Positions 8,366 to 15,888 are shown, counted from the stretch's first letter. The stretch: DNA of 32,539 nucleotides from Verrucomicrobiota bacterium (GCA_023391285.1 JAEWBF010000002.1:1-32539); one strand, 5' to 3'. Made by a program: numbers and translations. Notes: a model not told the origin generated them from the sequence alone.

Positions 8366-9562
8366 ATGGCGCTATCATTTTTCCTTAAAGAGAAGAAAGG
8401 CATCCTCGCCCGTTGTCGCGACGACTACGCGACGAAGATGCGCCTGCGCTACGCGCCTTACTATCACGCCATGGAGTGGCAGCAGGGCACCACCGTGAAG
8501 CTCGACGGCCGCGAGATGATCATGCTCTCCAGCAACGATTATCTCGGGCTCTCCTTTCACCCGAAGGTCATCGAAGCCGGTCGCGCCGCCCTGCAAAAAT
8601 GGGGCACGTCCACCACCGGCGCCCGCCCGTCCAACGGCTCCCGCGCCTACCACCTCCGCCTCGAAGAAAAACTCGCCGCCTTCCTCGGCCGCGAAGCCTG
8701 CCACATCCACGCCGCCGGCTACCTCTCCTGCCTCTCGAGCGTCGCTTCCTTCGCGCAAAAGGGCGACGTCATCTACGCCGACAAAAACATCCACTCCTGC
8801 CTCTGGGACGGCATCCGCCTCTCCCTCGCCACCGTCGAACGTTTCTCGCACAACAGCCCCGACGACCTCCGCGCCGTTATCGCCGCAACAAGTTCCGACG
8901 CTCCGAAGATGCTTGTCGTCGAGGGCGTTTACTCGATGGAGGGCCACATCGCGCGCCTCCCCGAGCTCATCGACATCGCCGACGAGGCCTCCTGCTTCTC
9001 CGTGCTCGACGACGCCCACGGTTTCGGCGTCCTCGGCCGCCAAGGCCGCGGCACCGTCGACCACTTCAAACTCAACGACCGCGTCGACGTCGTCTGCGGC
9101 TCGCTCTCGAAATCTCTCGCCAGCACCGGCGGCTTCATCGCCGCCTCCCGCGACGTCATCGAATACCTCCGTTCGCACTCGCGCCAAACCATCTTCAGCG
9201 CCGCGATCAGCCCCGCCCAAGCCGCCTGCGCCGAAGCCGCGCTCGAGGTCATGCAAACCGAGCCCGAACATCACGAGCGCCTCTGGTCCAACACCAAGAA
9301 ATACCGCGCGATGCTGAAAAGCCTCGGCCTCGATCTCTGGGGCAGCGAAACCCCCGCCGTTCCAATCGTCCTCGGCTCGAAGGAACGCGTCTATCCTTTC
9401 TGGCGCACGCTCATGGACAAAGGGGTCTTCACCGTCATGTCGATCGCTCCCGCGGTCCCCGCCGGCAAGGACCTCATCCGCACCGCCATCTCCGCCATGC
9501 ACACCGACGAGCAGCTCGAGAAGATCGCCGAAGCCATGGCCTACGCCGTCAAACGGCTGTAA
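8366..9562 (+). CDS. Alpha-oxoamine synthase family PLP enzyme, serine palmitoyltransferase-like
   Basis: 398 residues from ATG 8366 (a TTG at 8324 is an unlikely alternative). The family joins an acyl-CoA or acyl-ACP to an amino acid with loss of CO2. Visible features: SSNDYLGLS near residue 53, TTGARPSNGSRAYH, the PLP-stacking His in DKNIHSCLWDG, the PLP-binding Asp in LDDAHGFGVLG and the Schiff-base lysine K249 in GSLSKSLASTGGF. Ser-Lys-Ser around the lysine and EGVYSMEG resemble serine palmitoyltransferase more than biotin synthesis KAPA synthase (usually G-K-A), whereas DDAHGFGVLG is KAPA-synthase-like. No biotin or threonine-degradation genes are adjacent; it sits at the end of a glycosyltransferase run, so a long-chain base or related amino-ketone for a glycolipid is plausible. 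Paralogue assignment remains uncertain. Confidence 0.85.
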   Translation: MALSFFLKEKKGILARCRDDYATKMRLRYAPYYHAMEWQQGTTVKLDGREMIMLSSNDYLGLSFHPKVIEAGRAALQKWGTSTTGARPSNGSRAYHLRLEEKLAAFLGREACHIHAAGYLSCLSSVASFAQKGDVIYADKNIHSCLWDGIRLSLATVERFSHNSPDDLRAVIAATSSDAPKMLVVEGVYSMEGHIARLPELIDIADEASCFSVLDDAHGFGVLGRQGRGTVDHFKLNDRVDVVCGSLSKSLASTGGFIAASRDVIEYLRSHSRQTIFSAAISPAQAACAEAALEVMQTEPEHHERLWSNTKKYRAMLKSLGLDLWGSETPAVPIVLGSKERVYPFWRTLMDKGVFTVMSIAPAVPAGKDLIRTAISAMHTDEQLEKIAEAMAYAVKRL

Positions 9563-9572
9563 CCCTTCCAGT

Positions 9573-9596
9573 GGAGGCGCGGTGCCCCCACCGCGC
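9573..9596 (+). repeat. Hairpin repeat GGAGGCGCGGTG/CACCGCGC, copy 1
   Basis: An 8-bp stem (gcgcggtg at 9577-9584, caccgcgc at 9589-9596) with a cccc loop, preceded by ggag. It lies in the 52-bp gap between convergent genes. Copies in the same orientation occur at 26888, 29502 and 32384. No T tract follows, so it is not a standard intrinsic terminator, though it may stall polymerase or protect 3' ends. Confidence 0.88.
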
Positions 9597-9614
9597 ATTT
9601 CCTTCCCGCGCCTC

Positions 9615-10634
9615 TCACCCCAATCCCCGCCGCAACACCTCCGCCGCCCCTTTCCACGTCGGCAACTCCCGCGTCACCGCCGCGCGCACCAACTCACCGC
9701 GCAACGCATCGCTCTCGATCACCGCGCGCAACGCCGTCGCCCACGCCTCGCGATCGTTCACCGCCACCGCAACGCATCCGCCGCCGTCCGCATTTTCGCG
9801 CAACACCGGCAAATCGCTGCACACGCACGGCACCCCGCGCCACAACGACTCCAGCAGCGGCAGCCCGCACCCTTCCGCGATCGTCGGAAACACCGTCGCC
9901 CGCACGCTCGCATAAAGCTCCGCCAGCAGTTCGTCGCTCGCCGCCTCGTGGTAGTTCAATCCCGGATACCGCCGCGCCATCGCGCGAATCCGCTTCACGA
10001 TCGGCTTTCCGAAATGCGGATTCACCCGCCCCACGAGGTGCAATTCGAACTCCAGCCCGCTCGCCCACAACTCCTCACAGACGTCCAACAAAAACATCTG
10101 GTTCTTCCGCGGCTCCAAAATCCCCACGCACAGCAGGCCTCTTTTCTCCGTCGTTCTTTCCTCGGTCGTCGTCGAGCGCTCCGACCCATCGAAATCCGCG
10201 CCCAGCGGCAACACCTCCACCGTCGGTGTCCTCTCCAGCCCCATCCATTTCCAGTAGCCCAGCAACTCCTCCTGACTCGCCGCCGAAATCGCCCACACGC
10301 GCTCAAACTCCGCCAGCATTTTCATATAATGCGGATGCCGCGCCACACTGTGCGGCCACGTGATGTGCGGGTGCTTGATCGGAATCGCATCCGCAAAAAT
10401 CGCCGCCGTTCGACACCCCCGCGACCGCACGAACTCCCCAAATCCCGGCCGCTCCGCTTCCGAAAACAGTTCGCTCGTCACGAACCAGTCGTCCTTTCCC
10501 AACCGCTCGCGCGCGTCCGTCCAGCTCCCCGCCTGCGCCTCCGCCCCCCACGCGCGCCGCAGCCGCTCGCTCAGTCGCGCCAACCCCGAGCGATGCTTCA
10601 CCGAACCCGTTTTCGTCGTATCGAAAAAAATCAT
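9615..10634 (-). CDS. Glycosyltransferase family 4
   Basis: 339 residues from the ATG at 10634-10632 (MIFFDTTKTGSVKHRSGLAR). A start further upstream would translate the dispersed repeat at 10645-10675 and is rejected. It is paralogous to the gene at 5753: both have an N-terminal T-G/S-G loop, AISA-x-S/D-L-L-x-Y-W-x-W and PLGxD before the linker. The C-terminal domain has VGILEPRKNQ and the EX7E motif EGCGLPLLE at 254-262. The linker is Ser/Thr/Glu/Arg-rich (SERSTTTEERTTEKRG) and may be a decayed copy of the array found in the paralogue. It lies on the minus strand after the plus-strand glycan genes and uses G-ending codons. It is likely part of the same surface-glycan pathway; sugar unknown. 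Confidence 0.87.
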   Translation of the reverse strand: MIFFDTTKTGSVKHRSGLARLSERLRRAWGAEAQAGSWTDARERLGKDDWFVTSELFSEAERPGFGEFVRSRGCRTAAIFADAIPIKHPHITWPHSVARHPHYMKMLAEFERVWAISAASQEELLGYWKWMGLERTPTVEVLPLGADFDGSERSTTTEERTTEKRGLLCVGILEPRKNQMFLLDVCEELWASGLEFELHLVGRVNPHFGKPIVKRIRAMARRYPGLNYHEAASDELLAELYASVRATVFPTIAEGCGLPLLESLWRGVPCVCSDLPVLRENADGGGCVAVAVNDREAWATALRAVIESDALRGELVRAAVTRELPTWKGAAEVLRRGLG

Positions 10635-10644
10635 ACCTTCAGCA

Positions 10645-10744
10645 ATTCGTGTCCCTTCGTGTCCATTCGTGGTTTCATTCATCACCATCGCCGCGACCTC
10701 TCATGCGCCCCGGATCCGCGTTCATCCGAGTCCATCCGTGGTTC
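10645..10744 (+). repeat. Tandem pair of 31-nt repeats (10-bp subunits, CCATCCGTGGTT family)
   Basis: Two units, 10645-10675 and 10714-10744, each consist of three 10-bp subunits ending in cgtgt, cgtgt and cgtgg-tt (for example attcgtgtcc cttcgtgtcc attcgtggtt). They are 38 nt apart in the same orientation. The second unit overlaps the 3' end of the glycosyltransferase at 10722 and provides its stop codon. Other members of the family lie at 14395, 14469, 20318, 20446, 24006 and 24051. Confidence 0.9.
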
Positions 10745-11960
10745 GCACTCCTGCACCCATCGCCCGCCGAAACTGCGCGAGCACCTGCTCCGCGTTGCGG
10801 TGCGCATCGAAGTTCTCCTCCACCCACCGCCGCGCCCCGCTCCGCAATCTCTCCGCGAGTCCGTCCTCCGCCGCCACTCTCCGCAACGCCGCGACCCATT
10901 CCTCCACCTTCTCCACATTCGCCACCAACCCCGTCACGCCATCCGTGATCGCCTCCGTCGTCGCCGCCGCCGGCGACGTCACCACCACCGCCCCAATCGC
11001 CATCGCCTCCGGAATCACATTCGGCAGCCCATCGCGGTCTCCGCTCGCCGCCACCACGCCCGAGTGCACCAGCACATCCGCCCATGTCAGCTGCGCCCAC
11101 ACGTCGTGCTGCGCCAGATGTCCCGTGAACGCCACCGATGCCGCGACGCCCAATTTCCCCGCCAGCGTCTCCAACTCCTCCCGCAACGGCCCGTCGCCCA
11201 CGATCCGCGCCTCGAACGCCACGCCCGCTTTCTTCAGCGCCGCATAAATCCGCATCTGGTGCCGCAGCCCTTTCTTTTCCACCAGCCGCGCGATGCACAC
11301 GATCCGCAGCCGCGTCCGATCCGACCGCAACGGCTTCAACGCCGGCAACTGCTCCAGCCCGCGCCGGATGCACACGATTTTTTCCGCCGCCAGTCCGCGC
11401 TCAATCAGCGCCGCCCGCCCCATCTCCGTCGACGTATGCACAAACGCCGCATGCTCCAGCTTCTCGTTCAGCCACCAATCCCCGCCGTGCTCAAAAATAT
11501 CATACGCATGCGCCGCCGCACTGAACCGATGCCCATCCAGCCGCCACAACAACCACGCCGCCGTCGCCGGCCCTCCGCCCCACGCCGCATGCACCAACGC
11601 CGGCCGCTCCCGCCGAAACTCCCGCGCAAACAAACACGCGAATCCCGCCCCCAGCATGTTCTCCCAAAAATTCAGCCACGAGGGCGCCTTCCGCGTGAAC
11701 AGCCCGTGCAACACCTGCCGCAACACGTCCGGACGCCGCCACGACTCATACGGAATCATCCAAAACAGCGTCAGCAGCCGCCACTTGTTGAACCGCCGCA
11801 CCGGCATCCCCCGAAAATTCCCGCCGCCGCCCCACAGCGAATACAGCTTCATCTCCACCCCATGCGCGCGCATCGCGATGATTTCCCGCTGCAGAAAGGT
11901 TTCCGTCGCTTTCGGAAAGGTCGTGAAGAGATAGGCAATGACAGGCGCGCGCGCAGACAA
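10722..11960 (-). CDS. Glycosyltransferase family 4 (exopolysaccharide-type)
   Basis: 412 residues. The start is a TTG at 11960-11958; the next residues (APVIAYLFTTFPKATETFLQREI) match the usual N-terminus of GT4 enzymes of the colanic-acid/EPS kind, so the start is probably right. The middle has HAAWGGGPATAAW and SAAAHAYDIF, acceptor-domain elements. The donor domain holds IARLVEKKGLRHQ and GDRDGLPNVIPEAM, which is the EX7E region with Asp replacing the first Glu, as in many relatives. The last seven residues (RTTDGLG) and the stop come from a dispersed repeat, so the natural C-terminus has been replaced or extended. The 152-bp space to tyrA is divergent and should hold promoters for both; I see no convincing -35/-10 pair there. 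Confidence 0.88.
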   Translation of the reverse strand: MSARAPVIAYLFTTFPKATETFLQREIIAMRAHGVEMKLYSLWGGGGNFRGMPVRRFNKWRLLTLFWMIPYESWRRPDVLRQVLHGLFTRKAPSWLNFWENMLGAGFACLFAREFRRERPALVHAAWGGGPATAAWLLWRLDGHRFSAAAHAYDIFEHGGDWWLNEKLEHAAFVHTSTEMGRAALIERGLAAEKIVCIRRGLEQLPALKPLRSDRTRLRIVCIARLVEKKGLRHQMRIYAALKKAGVAFEARIVGDGPLREELETLAGKLGVAASVAFTGHLAQHDVWAQLTWADVLVHSGVVAASGDRDGLPNVIPEAMAIGAVVVTSPAAATTEAITDGVTGLVANVEKVEEWVAALRRVAAEDGLAERLRSGARRWVEENFDAHRNAEQVLAQFRRAMGAGVRTTDGLG

Positions 11961-12112
11961 GATGCCGCACGCTAGAACGCCCGCCCCAACCCGGCCAAGC
12001 GGTAAACCATTCTCCCTTTTGTCCCAGGCGCAGCCGCGGGATTTCTCCTCGTCCTCCGAGACTCGACACCACCTCTCGCCCCGCTTTCCTCTCTCCTTCC
12101 GCGCTCACCATC

Positions 12113-12961
12113 ATGTCCACCTCCCTCGCCATCCTCGCTCCTGGCCTCCTCGGTGGATCCGTCGCACGCGCCGCCCGCGCCCACGGCATCGCCAATCGCA
12201 TCGCCATCTGGGCCCGCCGTCCCGAAACCCGCGTCGCCCTCCGCGAACAACCGTGGTGCGATCACGTCGCCGACACCCCCGAAGCCGCCGTCCGCGACGC
12301 CTCCCTCGTCGTCATCGCCGCCCCCGTCGATCGCATCGTCGATCTCACCCGCCAAATCGCCCCGCACCTCGCGCCCGGCGCCATCGTCACCGACGTCGGC
12401 AGCGTCAAAGGCGAAATCTCCCGTCTCGGCCACGCCGCCCTCGCCGGCCGCGCTCACTTCGTCGGCGCCCATCCCATGGCCGGCTCCGAAAAAACCGGTT
12501 GGGAACACGGCACGCCCGATCTCTTCAACAACCGCACCTGTTTCATCACCCCGCTTCCCGAGACCGCCCCCGCCGCCGCCGAAACCGTCACCCGCTTCTG
12601 GCGCGATCTCGGCGCCGAGCCCGTCACCGTCTCCCCCGACACCCACGACGAAATCGTCGCACACATCAGCCACCTCCCCCAAGTCCTCGCCTCCACCCTC
12701 TGCGCCTTCCTCGCCCACAAGAATCCCAACTGGCGCAACCACGCCGGCGGCGGCCTCCGCGACACCACCCGCATCGCCGCCAGCGATCCGCAACTCTGGC
12801 GCACCATACTCGAACAAAACCGCGACGAAGTTCTCCGCGCCCTCACCGAATTCGAAAACGAACTCCACACCTTCAAATCCGCCCTCGCCAACCGCGACTA
12901 CGTCCAAGTCGTCGCCCACCTCGAACGCGGCCACGACTACCGCCGCCAATTCCGTCCCTGA
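12113..12961 (+). CDS. tyrA: Prephenate dehydrogenase
   Basis: 282 residues, no ACT domain and no fused chorismate mutase. It oxidatively decarboxylates prephenate (or arogenate) with NAD(P) in tyrosine synthesis. Motifs in order: dinucleotide-binding APGLLGGS (residues 9-16; the first Gly of the usual GxGLxGGS is Ala), TDVGSVKG (about 92-99), the substrate-binding GAHPMAGSEKTGW (about 118-130), the catalytic His in HISHLPQ (about 184-190) and GGGLRDTTRIAASDP (about 207-221). It is followed 59 bp later by aroA, a common tyrA-aroA-cmk linkage, so the three are probably expressed together. Whether prephenate or arogenate is preferred cannot be decided. No Shine-Dalgarno precedes the ATG. Confidence 0.95.
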   Translation: MSTSLAILAPGLLGGSVARAARAHGIANRIAIWARRPETRVALREQPWCDHVADTPEAAVRDASLVVIAAPVDRIVDLTRQIAPHLAPGAIVTDVGSVKGEISRLGHAALAGRAHFVGAHPMAGSEKTGWEHGTPDLFNNRTCFITPLPETAPAAAETVTRFWRDLGAEPVTVSPDTHDEIVAHISHLPQVLASTLCAFLAHKNPNWRNHAGGGLRDTTRIAASDPQLWRTILEQNRDEVLRALTEFENELHTFKSALANRDYVQVVAHLERGHDYRRQFRP

Positions 12962-12967
12962 ACGCCG

Positions 12968-12992
12968 GTAGGGACGCCTCTCCGAGGCGTCC
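12968..12992 (+). repeat. Hairpin repeat with GTAGG prefix after tyrA
   Basis: A 9-bp stem, ggacgcctc (12972-12980) and gaggcgtcc (12984-12992), with a 3-nt loop, begins ten bases after the tyrA stop and is preceded by ggtag. It shares the tag(g) prefix and 3'-of-gene position with hairpins at 28093 and 32287, but the stem sequence differs. No T tract follows. Confidence 0.75.
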
Positions 12993-13020
12993 GTGCTTCG
13001 CCACCGCGCCCACTCTCTCG

Positions 13021-14325
13021 ATGCCGCTCCCTCCCATCCTCCCGATTCAACCTTTCACCCGCCCCGCCCGCGGCTCCGTCATCCTTCCCGGCTCCAAAAG
13101 CCTTACCAACCGCGCCCTCGCCCTCGCCGCCCTCAGCAACCAGCCCGTCACCCTCTCCGGCGCTCTCTTCAGCGAAGACACGCACCTGATGTCCGACGCG
13201 CTTCGCACGCTCGGCTTCGAAATTTCGCTCGACGAATCCACCCGCGAAATCGGCGTCCGCCCCCAACCCCACGGCTACCCCACCCAACCCGTCGACCTCT
13301 TCGTCGGCCTCGCCGGCACCGCCGCCCGTTTCCTCACCGCCCTCTGCGCCGTCGCCCCGCACGGTATCTACCGCATCGATGGCGTCCCGCAGATGCGCAA
13401 GCGCCCGATGAAACAACTCATCGACGCCCTTCGCGCCCTCGGCGCCGACATCCGTTGCACCGGCGAAGAGGGTTTCTTCCCGCTCGAAATCCACGCCCGC
13501 GGCCTCCGCGGCGGCGCCGTCTCCCTCGACGCTTCCGAAAGCAGCCAACTCCTCTCCGCGCTCCTCATGGTCGCGCCGCTCGCCGCCGCGCCCGTCGAAA
13601 TTTCCCTCGTCGGTAGCGTCCGCTGGACGTTCGTCGAGATGACCCTCCGCCTCATGGCCGAGTTCGGCATCTCGATTCCACGCCCACCCGCCAACACGCC
13701 TTTCCACATCAAACCCGCTTCTTACCGCGCGCAATCCACCTACCTCATCGAGCCCGACGCCACCGCCGCCAGCTACTTCCAAGCCCTGCCCGCCGTCGTC
13801 GGCGGCTCGCTCGATCTCCCCGGACTCCGCCCGCCCGGCCAAGGCCTCCAAGGCGATTCCGCCTTCATCGAATTTCTCACGCGCGCCACGCAACGCGCGC
13901 CCGGCGCCGCGCTCACCGAAGATTTTCGCGAGATCTCCGACACTTTCCTCACCCTCGCCGCCATCGCCCCGCTTCTCTCCGGCCCCACGCGCATCACCGG
14001 CATCGCCCACACGCGCAAACAGGAAACCGATCGCGTCGCCGGCATGGCCCGCGAACTCCAAAAACTTGGCCAGGACGTCGTCGAAACCGAAGACTCCCTC
14101 ACCATCACGCCGCGCCCGCTCACGCCCGACGTCGAAATCGAAACCTACGGCGACCATCGTTTCGCCATGAGCTTCGCCATCCTCGGCTGCCACGACCTCC
14201 GCCGCGACGGCCGCCCCTGGCTCTCCATCCGCAACCCCGCCTGCTGCGCCAAAACCTTCCCCACGTTCTTCGACGTCCTCGCCACCCTCCGAACCCACTC
14301 CCACTCCGCTTCATCCGCACAGTAG
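13021..14325 (+). CDS. aroA: 3-phosphoshikimate 1-carboxyvinyltransferase (EPSP synthase)
   Basis: 434 residues from ATG 13021. It transfers enolpyruvyl from PEP to shikimate-3-phosphate in the chorismate pathway. The frame is open far upstream, but homology begins at FTRPARGSVILPGSKSLTNR. PEP and phosphate contacts by E. coli equivalence: K26 (K22), G99 (G96), R in KRPM (R124), D in SDTFLT (D313), E and R in QETDR (E341, R344), H in YGDHRFAM (H385), K in CCAKTFP (K411). The usual GNAGT element reads GLAGT here (Leu97 in place of Asn94), a notable substitution. Gly at position 96 and the overall sequence suggest a class I, glyphosate-sensitive type, which is inference only. Its neighbours tyrA and cmk fit the conserved order. 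Downstream is a 167-bp gap filled by a hairpin and two dispersed repeats. Confidence 0.95.
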   Translation: MPLPPILPIQPFTRPARGSVILPGSKSLTNRALALAALSNQPVTLSGALFSEDTHLMSDALRTLGFEISLDESTREIGVRPQPHGYPTQPVDLFVGLAGTAARFLTALCAVAPHGIYRIDGVPQMRKRPMKQLIDALRALGADIRCTGEEGFFPLEIHARGLRGGAVSLDASESSQLLSALLMVAPLAAAPVEISLVGSVRWTFVEMTLRLMAEFGISIPRPPANTPFHIKPASYRAQSTYLIEPDATAASYFQALPAVVGGSLDLPGLRPPGQGLQGDSAFIEFLTRATQRAPGAALTEDFREISDTFLTLAAIAPLLSGPTRITGIAHTRKQETDRVAGMARELQKLGQDVVETEDSLTITPRPLTPDVEIETYGDHRFAMSFAILGCHDLRRDGRPWLSIRNPACCAKTFPTFFDVLATLRTHSHSASSAQ

Positions 14326-14339
14326 CGCAACGCAGCCTG

Positions 14340-14355
14340 CCCCGACTCGTCGGGG
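14340..14355 (+). repeat. Short GC hairpin after aroA
   Basis: Arms ccccgac (14340-14346) and gtcgggg (14349-14355) separated by two bases, 14 nt after the aroA stop. It resembles the other 3'-end hairpins of the window but has a very short loop and no T tract. Confidence 0.55.
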
Positions 14356-14394
14356 TGAGCGTTCCGCCATTCGACCTATCTGCCTCGCACCGCC

Positions 14395-14499
14395 ATTCGT
14401 GTTCATTCGTGTCCATTCGTGGTTCACAACATCGTTCTTCCATTTGTCAGCGCCTCCGCGTTTAGCCTATCCGCGTCCATCCGTGTCCATCCGTGGTTG
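14395..14499 (+). repeat. Tandem pair of 31-nt repeats upstream of cmk
   Basis: Units at 14395-14425 and 14469-14499, same orientation, 43 nt apart, each with three 10-bp subunits ending in ggtt. The second contains the GTG at 14493 that is the upstream candidate start codon of cmk. Same family as 10645-10744 and 24006-24081. Confidence 0.9.
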
Positions 14500-15182
14500 A
14501 AAACAAAGTGACTCCCTCGCCCTTCATCATTGTCGCCATCGACGGCGGCGCCGCCTCCGGCAAATCCTCCACGTCGCGCGCCCTCAGCGAGAAATTCAAC
14601 CTGCTCCACGTCGACACCGGCTCCTTCTACCGCGCCGTCACCGCCGAGCTTCTCCACCGCGGCGTGTCTCCACAAAACCACGACGCCGTCAAATCCGCCC
14701 TCGCCGCCCTCCGCTTCTCCACCCGCGTCACCGGCCGTTCCGCCGCCATGGAAATCGGTGGCCGCGTCATCCCCGACGCCGACATCCGGACGCCGGCCGT
14801 CAACGCTTCCGTCGCCCTCTTCGCCGCGATCCCCGAGCTCCGCGCCGCGCTCCTCGACTACCAACGCAGCCAGGCCGACACCGCTCGCGCCCACCACTTC
14901 CGCGGCCTCGTCATGGAGGGCCGCGACATCGGCTCGAAAATCTTCCCCGACGCCGATCTCCGCTTCTTCCTCTTCGCCGATCCCGAGGAACGCGCCCGCC
15001 GCCGCGAGCAACAGGGCCAGCACGATCAAGTCGCACGCCGCGACACCCTCGATCGCGCCCGGCTCGACGAAAGTCTGCGCGGCGCCACCGTAATCGACAG
15101 CACCTTCCTCACGCTCGAACAGGTCGTCGCCCAAATGTCCGCCGCCATCGCCGCCAAACTCGGCTCTCCCGAATCCGCATGA
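14493..15182 (+). CDS. cmk: Cytidylate kinase
   Basis: 229 residues from GTG 14493, or 224 from GTG 14508; no ATG is available before the P-loop. The first GTG lies inside a dispersed repeat, the second just after it, and the shorter form has the more usual N-terminus (TPSPFIIVAIDGG). It phosphorylates CMP and dCMP with ATP. Motifs: P-loop IDGGAASGKSSTS (K24), HVDTGSFYRAV (about 38-48), VMEGRDIGSKIFPDADL (about 140-156), ERARRREQQ lid Arg residues, and RDTLDRAR with ATVIDST near the end. It overlaps plsC by 4 nt (ATGA at 15179-15182), implying translational coupling. The gap to aroA is filled with repeats, so cmk may have its own promoter or depend on readthrough. Confidence 0.95.
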   Translation: MVENKVTPSPFIIVAIDGGAASGKSSTSRALSEKFNLLHVDTGSFYRAVTAELLHRGVSPQNHDAVKSALAALRFSTRVTGRSAAMEIGGRVIPDADIRTPAVNASVALFAAIPELRAALLDYQRSQADTARAHHFRGLVMEGRDIGSKIFPDADLRFFLFADPEERARRREQQGQHDQVARRDTLDRARLDESLRGATVIDSTFLTLEQVVAQMSAAIAAKLGSPESA

Positions 15183-15841
15183 GCCGCGCCTTCCCGCAAA
15201 ACGCGATGGAGCCGATCTACGGCTTCTTCCACTACGTCATCACCGTTCTCTATCGCATGTTCTTCCGCGGCGAGGTCGCCGGCCGCGAAAACCTCCCGCA
15301 CGACGGCGCGTTTCTCATCGCCGCCAACCACCTCAGCTTCCTCGACCCGCCGTTCATCGGCTGCCAGGTCCCCCGCCAGCTCTGCTTCTTCGCCCGCAAA
15401 ACCCTTTGGAAACGCGGCGTCGCTTCCTGGTGGCTCGACGCCGTCGGCACCATCCCCGTCGACCGCGACGGCGGTCAGGACGTCAGCGCCCTCAAACGCG
15501 TCCTCCGTGCCCTCAAGGACAACAAAGGCCTCATCCTTTTCCCCGAAGGCACCCGCTCGCCCAACGGCGAACTTCAATCACCCAAAGCCGGCGTCGGCTT
15601 CATCGTCTGCCGCTCGCAGGTTCCCGTCATTCCCGCCCGCATCTTCGGCTCTTTCGAAGCCTACGGCAAAGGTGTGAAATTCCCCCGCCTCGGCACGCCC
15701 GTATCCGTCGTCTTTGGACGCCCCATTCCGCCGTCCGCTTACGACGCACCCGAAGCCGGCAAAGACCGCTACCAAATCGCGAGCACCCGCATCATGGCCG
15801 AAATCGCGAAACTCCAGCCGCCCCCGATCACGATCGTTTGA
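15179..15841 (+). CDS. plsC: 1-acyl-sn-glycerol-3-phosphate acyltransferase
   Basis: 220 residues, start ATG overlapping the cmk stop. It acylates lysophosphatidate to phosphatidate at the cytoplasmic membrane. A hydrophobic N-terminal helix (about residues 12-30) is followed by the catalytic HX4D motif H51-LSFL-D56, then RKTLWKRG, and LFPEGTRSPNGEL (about residues 120-132), the glycerol-phosphate binding block. VPVIPARIFGSFEAYGKG forms the fourth block. Length is normal for PlsC. A second Met at residue 10 is a possible start. The cmk-plsC linkage is known in several phyla. A 186-bp convergent gap with slyD follows, carrying only the dispersed repeat at 15867 and no other recognisable signal. 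Confidence 0.93.
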   Translation: MSRAFPQNAMEPIYGFFHYVITVLYRMFFRGEVAGRENLPHDGAFLIAANHLSFLDPPFIGCQVPRQLCFFARKTLWKRGVASWWLDAVGTIPVDRDGGQDVSALKRVLRALKDNKGLILFPEGTRSPNGELQSPKAGVGFIVCRSQVPVIPARIFGSFEAYGKGVKFPRLGTPVSVVFGRPIPPSAYDAPEAGKDRYQIASTRIMAEIAKLQPPPITIV

Positions 15842-15866
15842 AGAATTCTACACGCCTCCCGAATTG

Positions 15867-15888
15867 TGTCATTCTGAGCGAAGCGAAG
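15867..15888 (+). repeat. Dispersed repeat, TCATTCTGAGCGAAGCGAAG type, copy 2
   Basis: Identical over 22 nt to 3797-3818 and in the same orientation; the flanks differ (aatccacttgg here). It lies between the convergent plsC and slyD genes. Confidence 0.8.

Noticed and set aside
9573..9596. Intrinsic terminator
   Set aside because: Stable hairpin but no T tract on either strand; kept as a repeat only. The same applies to 12968, 21166, 26888, 28093, 29502 and 32287.
10645..10744. CRISPR array
   Set aside because: Only two units per cluster, internally periodic, with unequal gaps and no cas genes; the other repeat pairs behave likewise.
9582..11975. 797-residue plus-strand open frame across two glycosyltransferases
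   Set aside because: Low-complexity Arg/His/Pro translation and two well-supported GT4 genes on the other strand.
11961..12112. Sigma-70 promoter pair in the divergent GT-tyrA region
   Set aside because: No -35/-10 combination with acceptable spacing could be recognised by eye.
11938..13020. Upstream extension of the aroA reading frame
   Set aside because: Covers tyrA in another frame and lacks homology; AroA begins at 13021.
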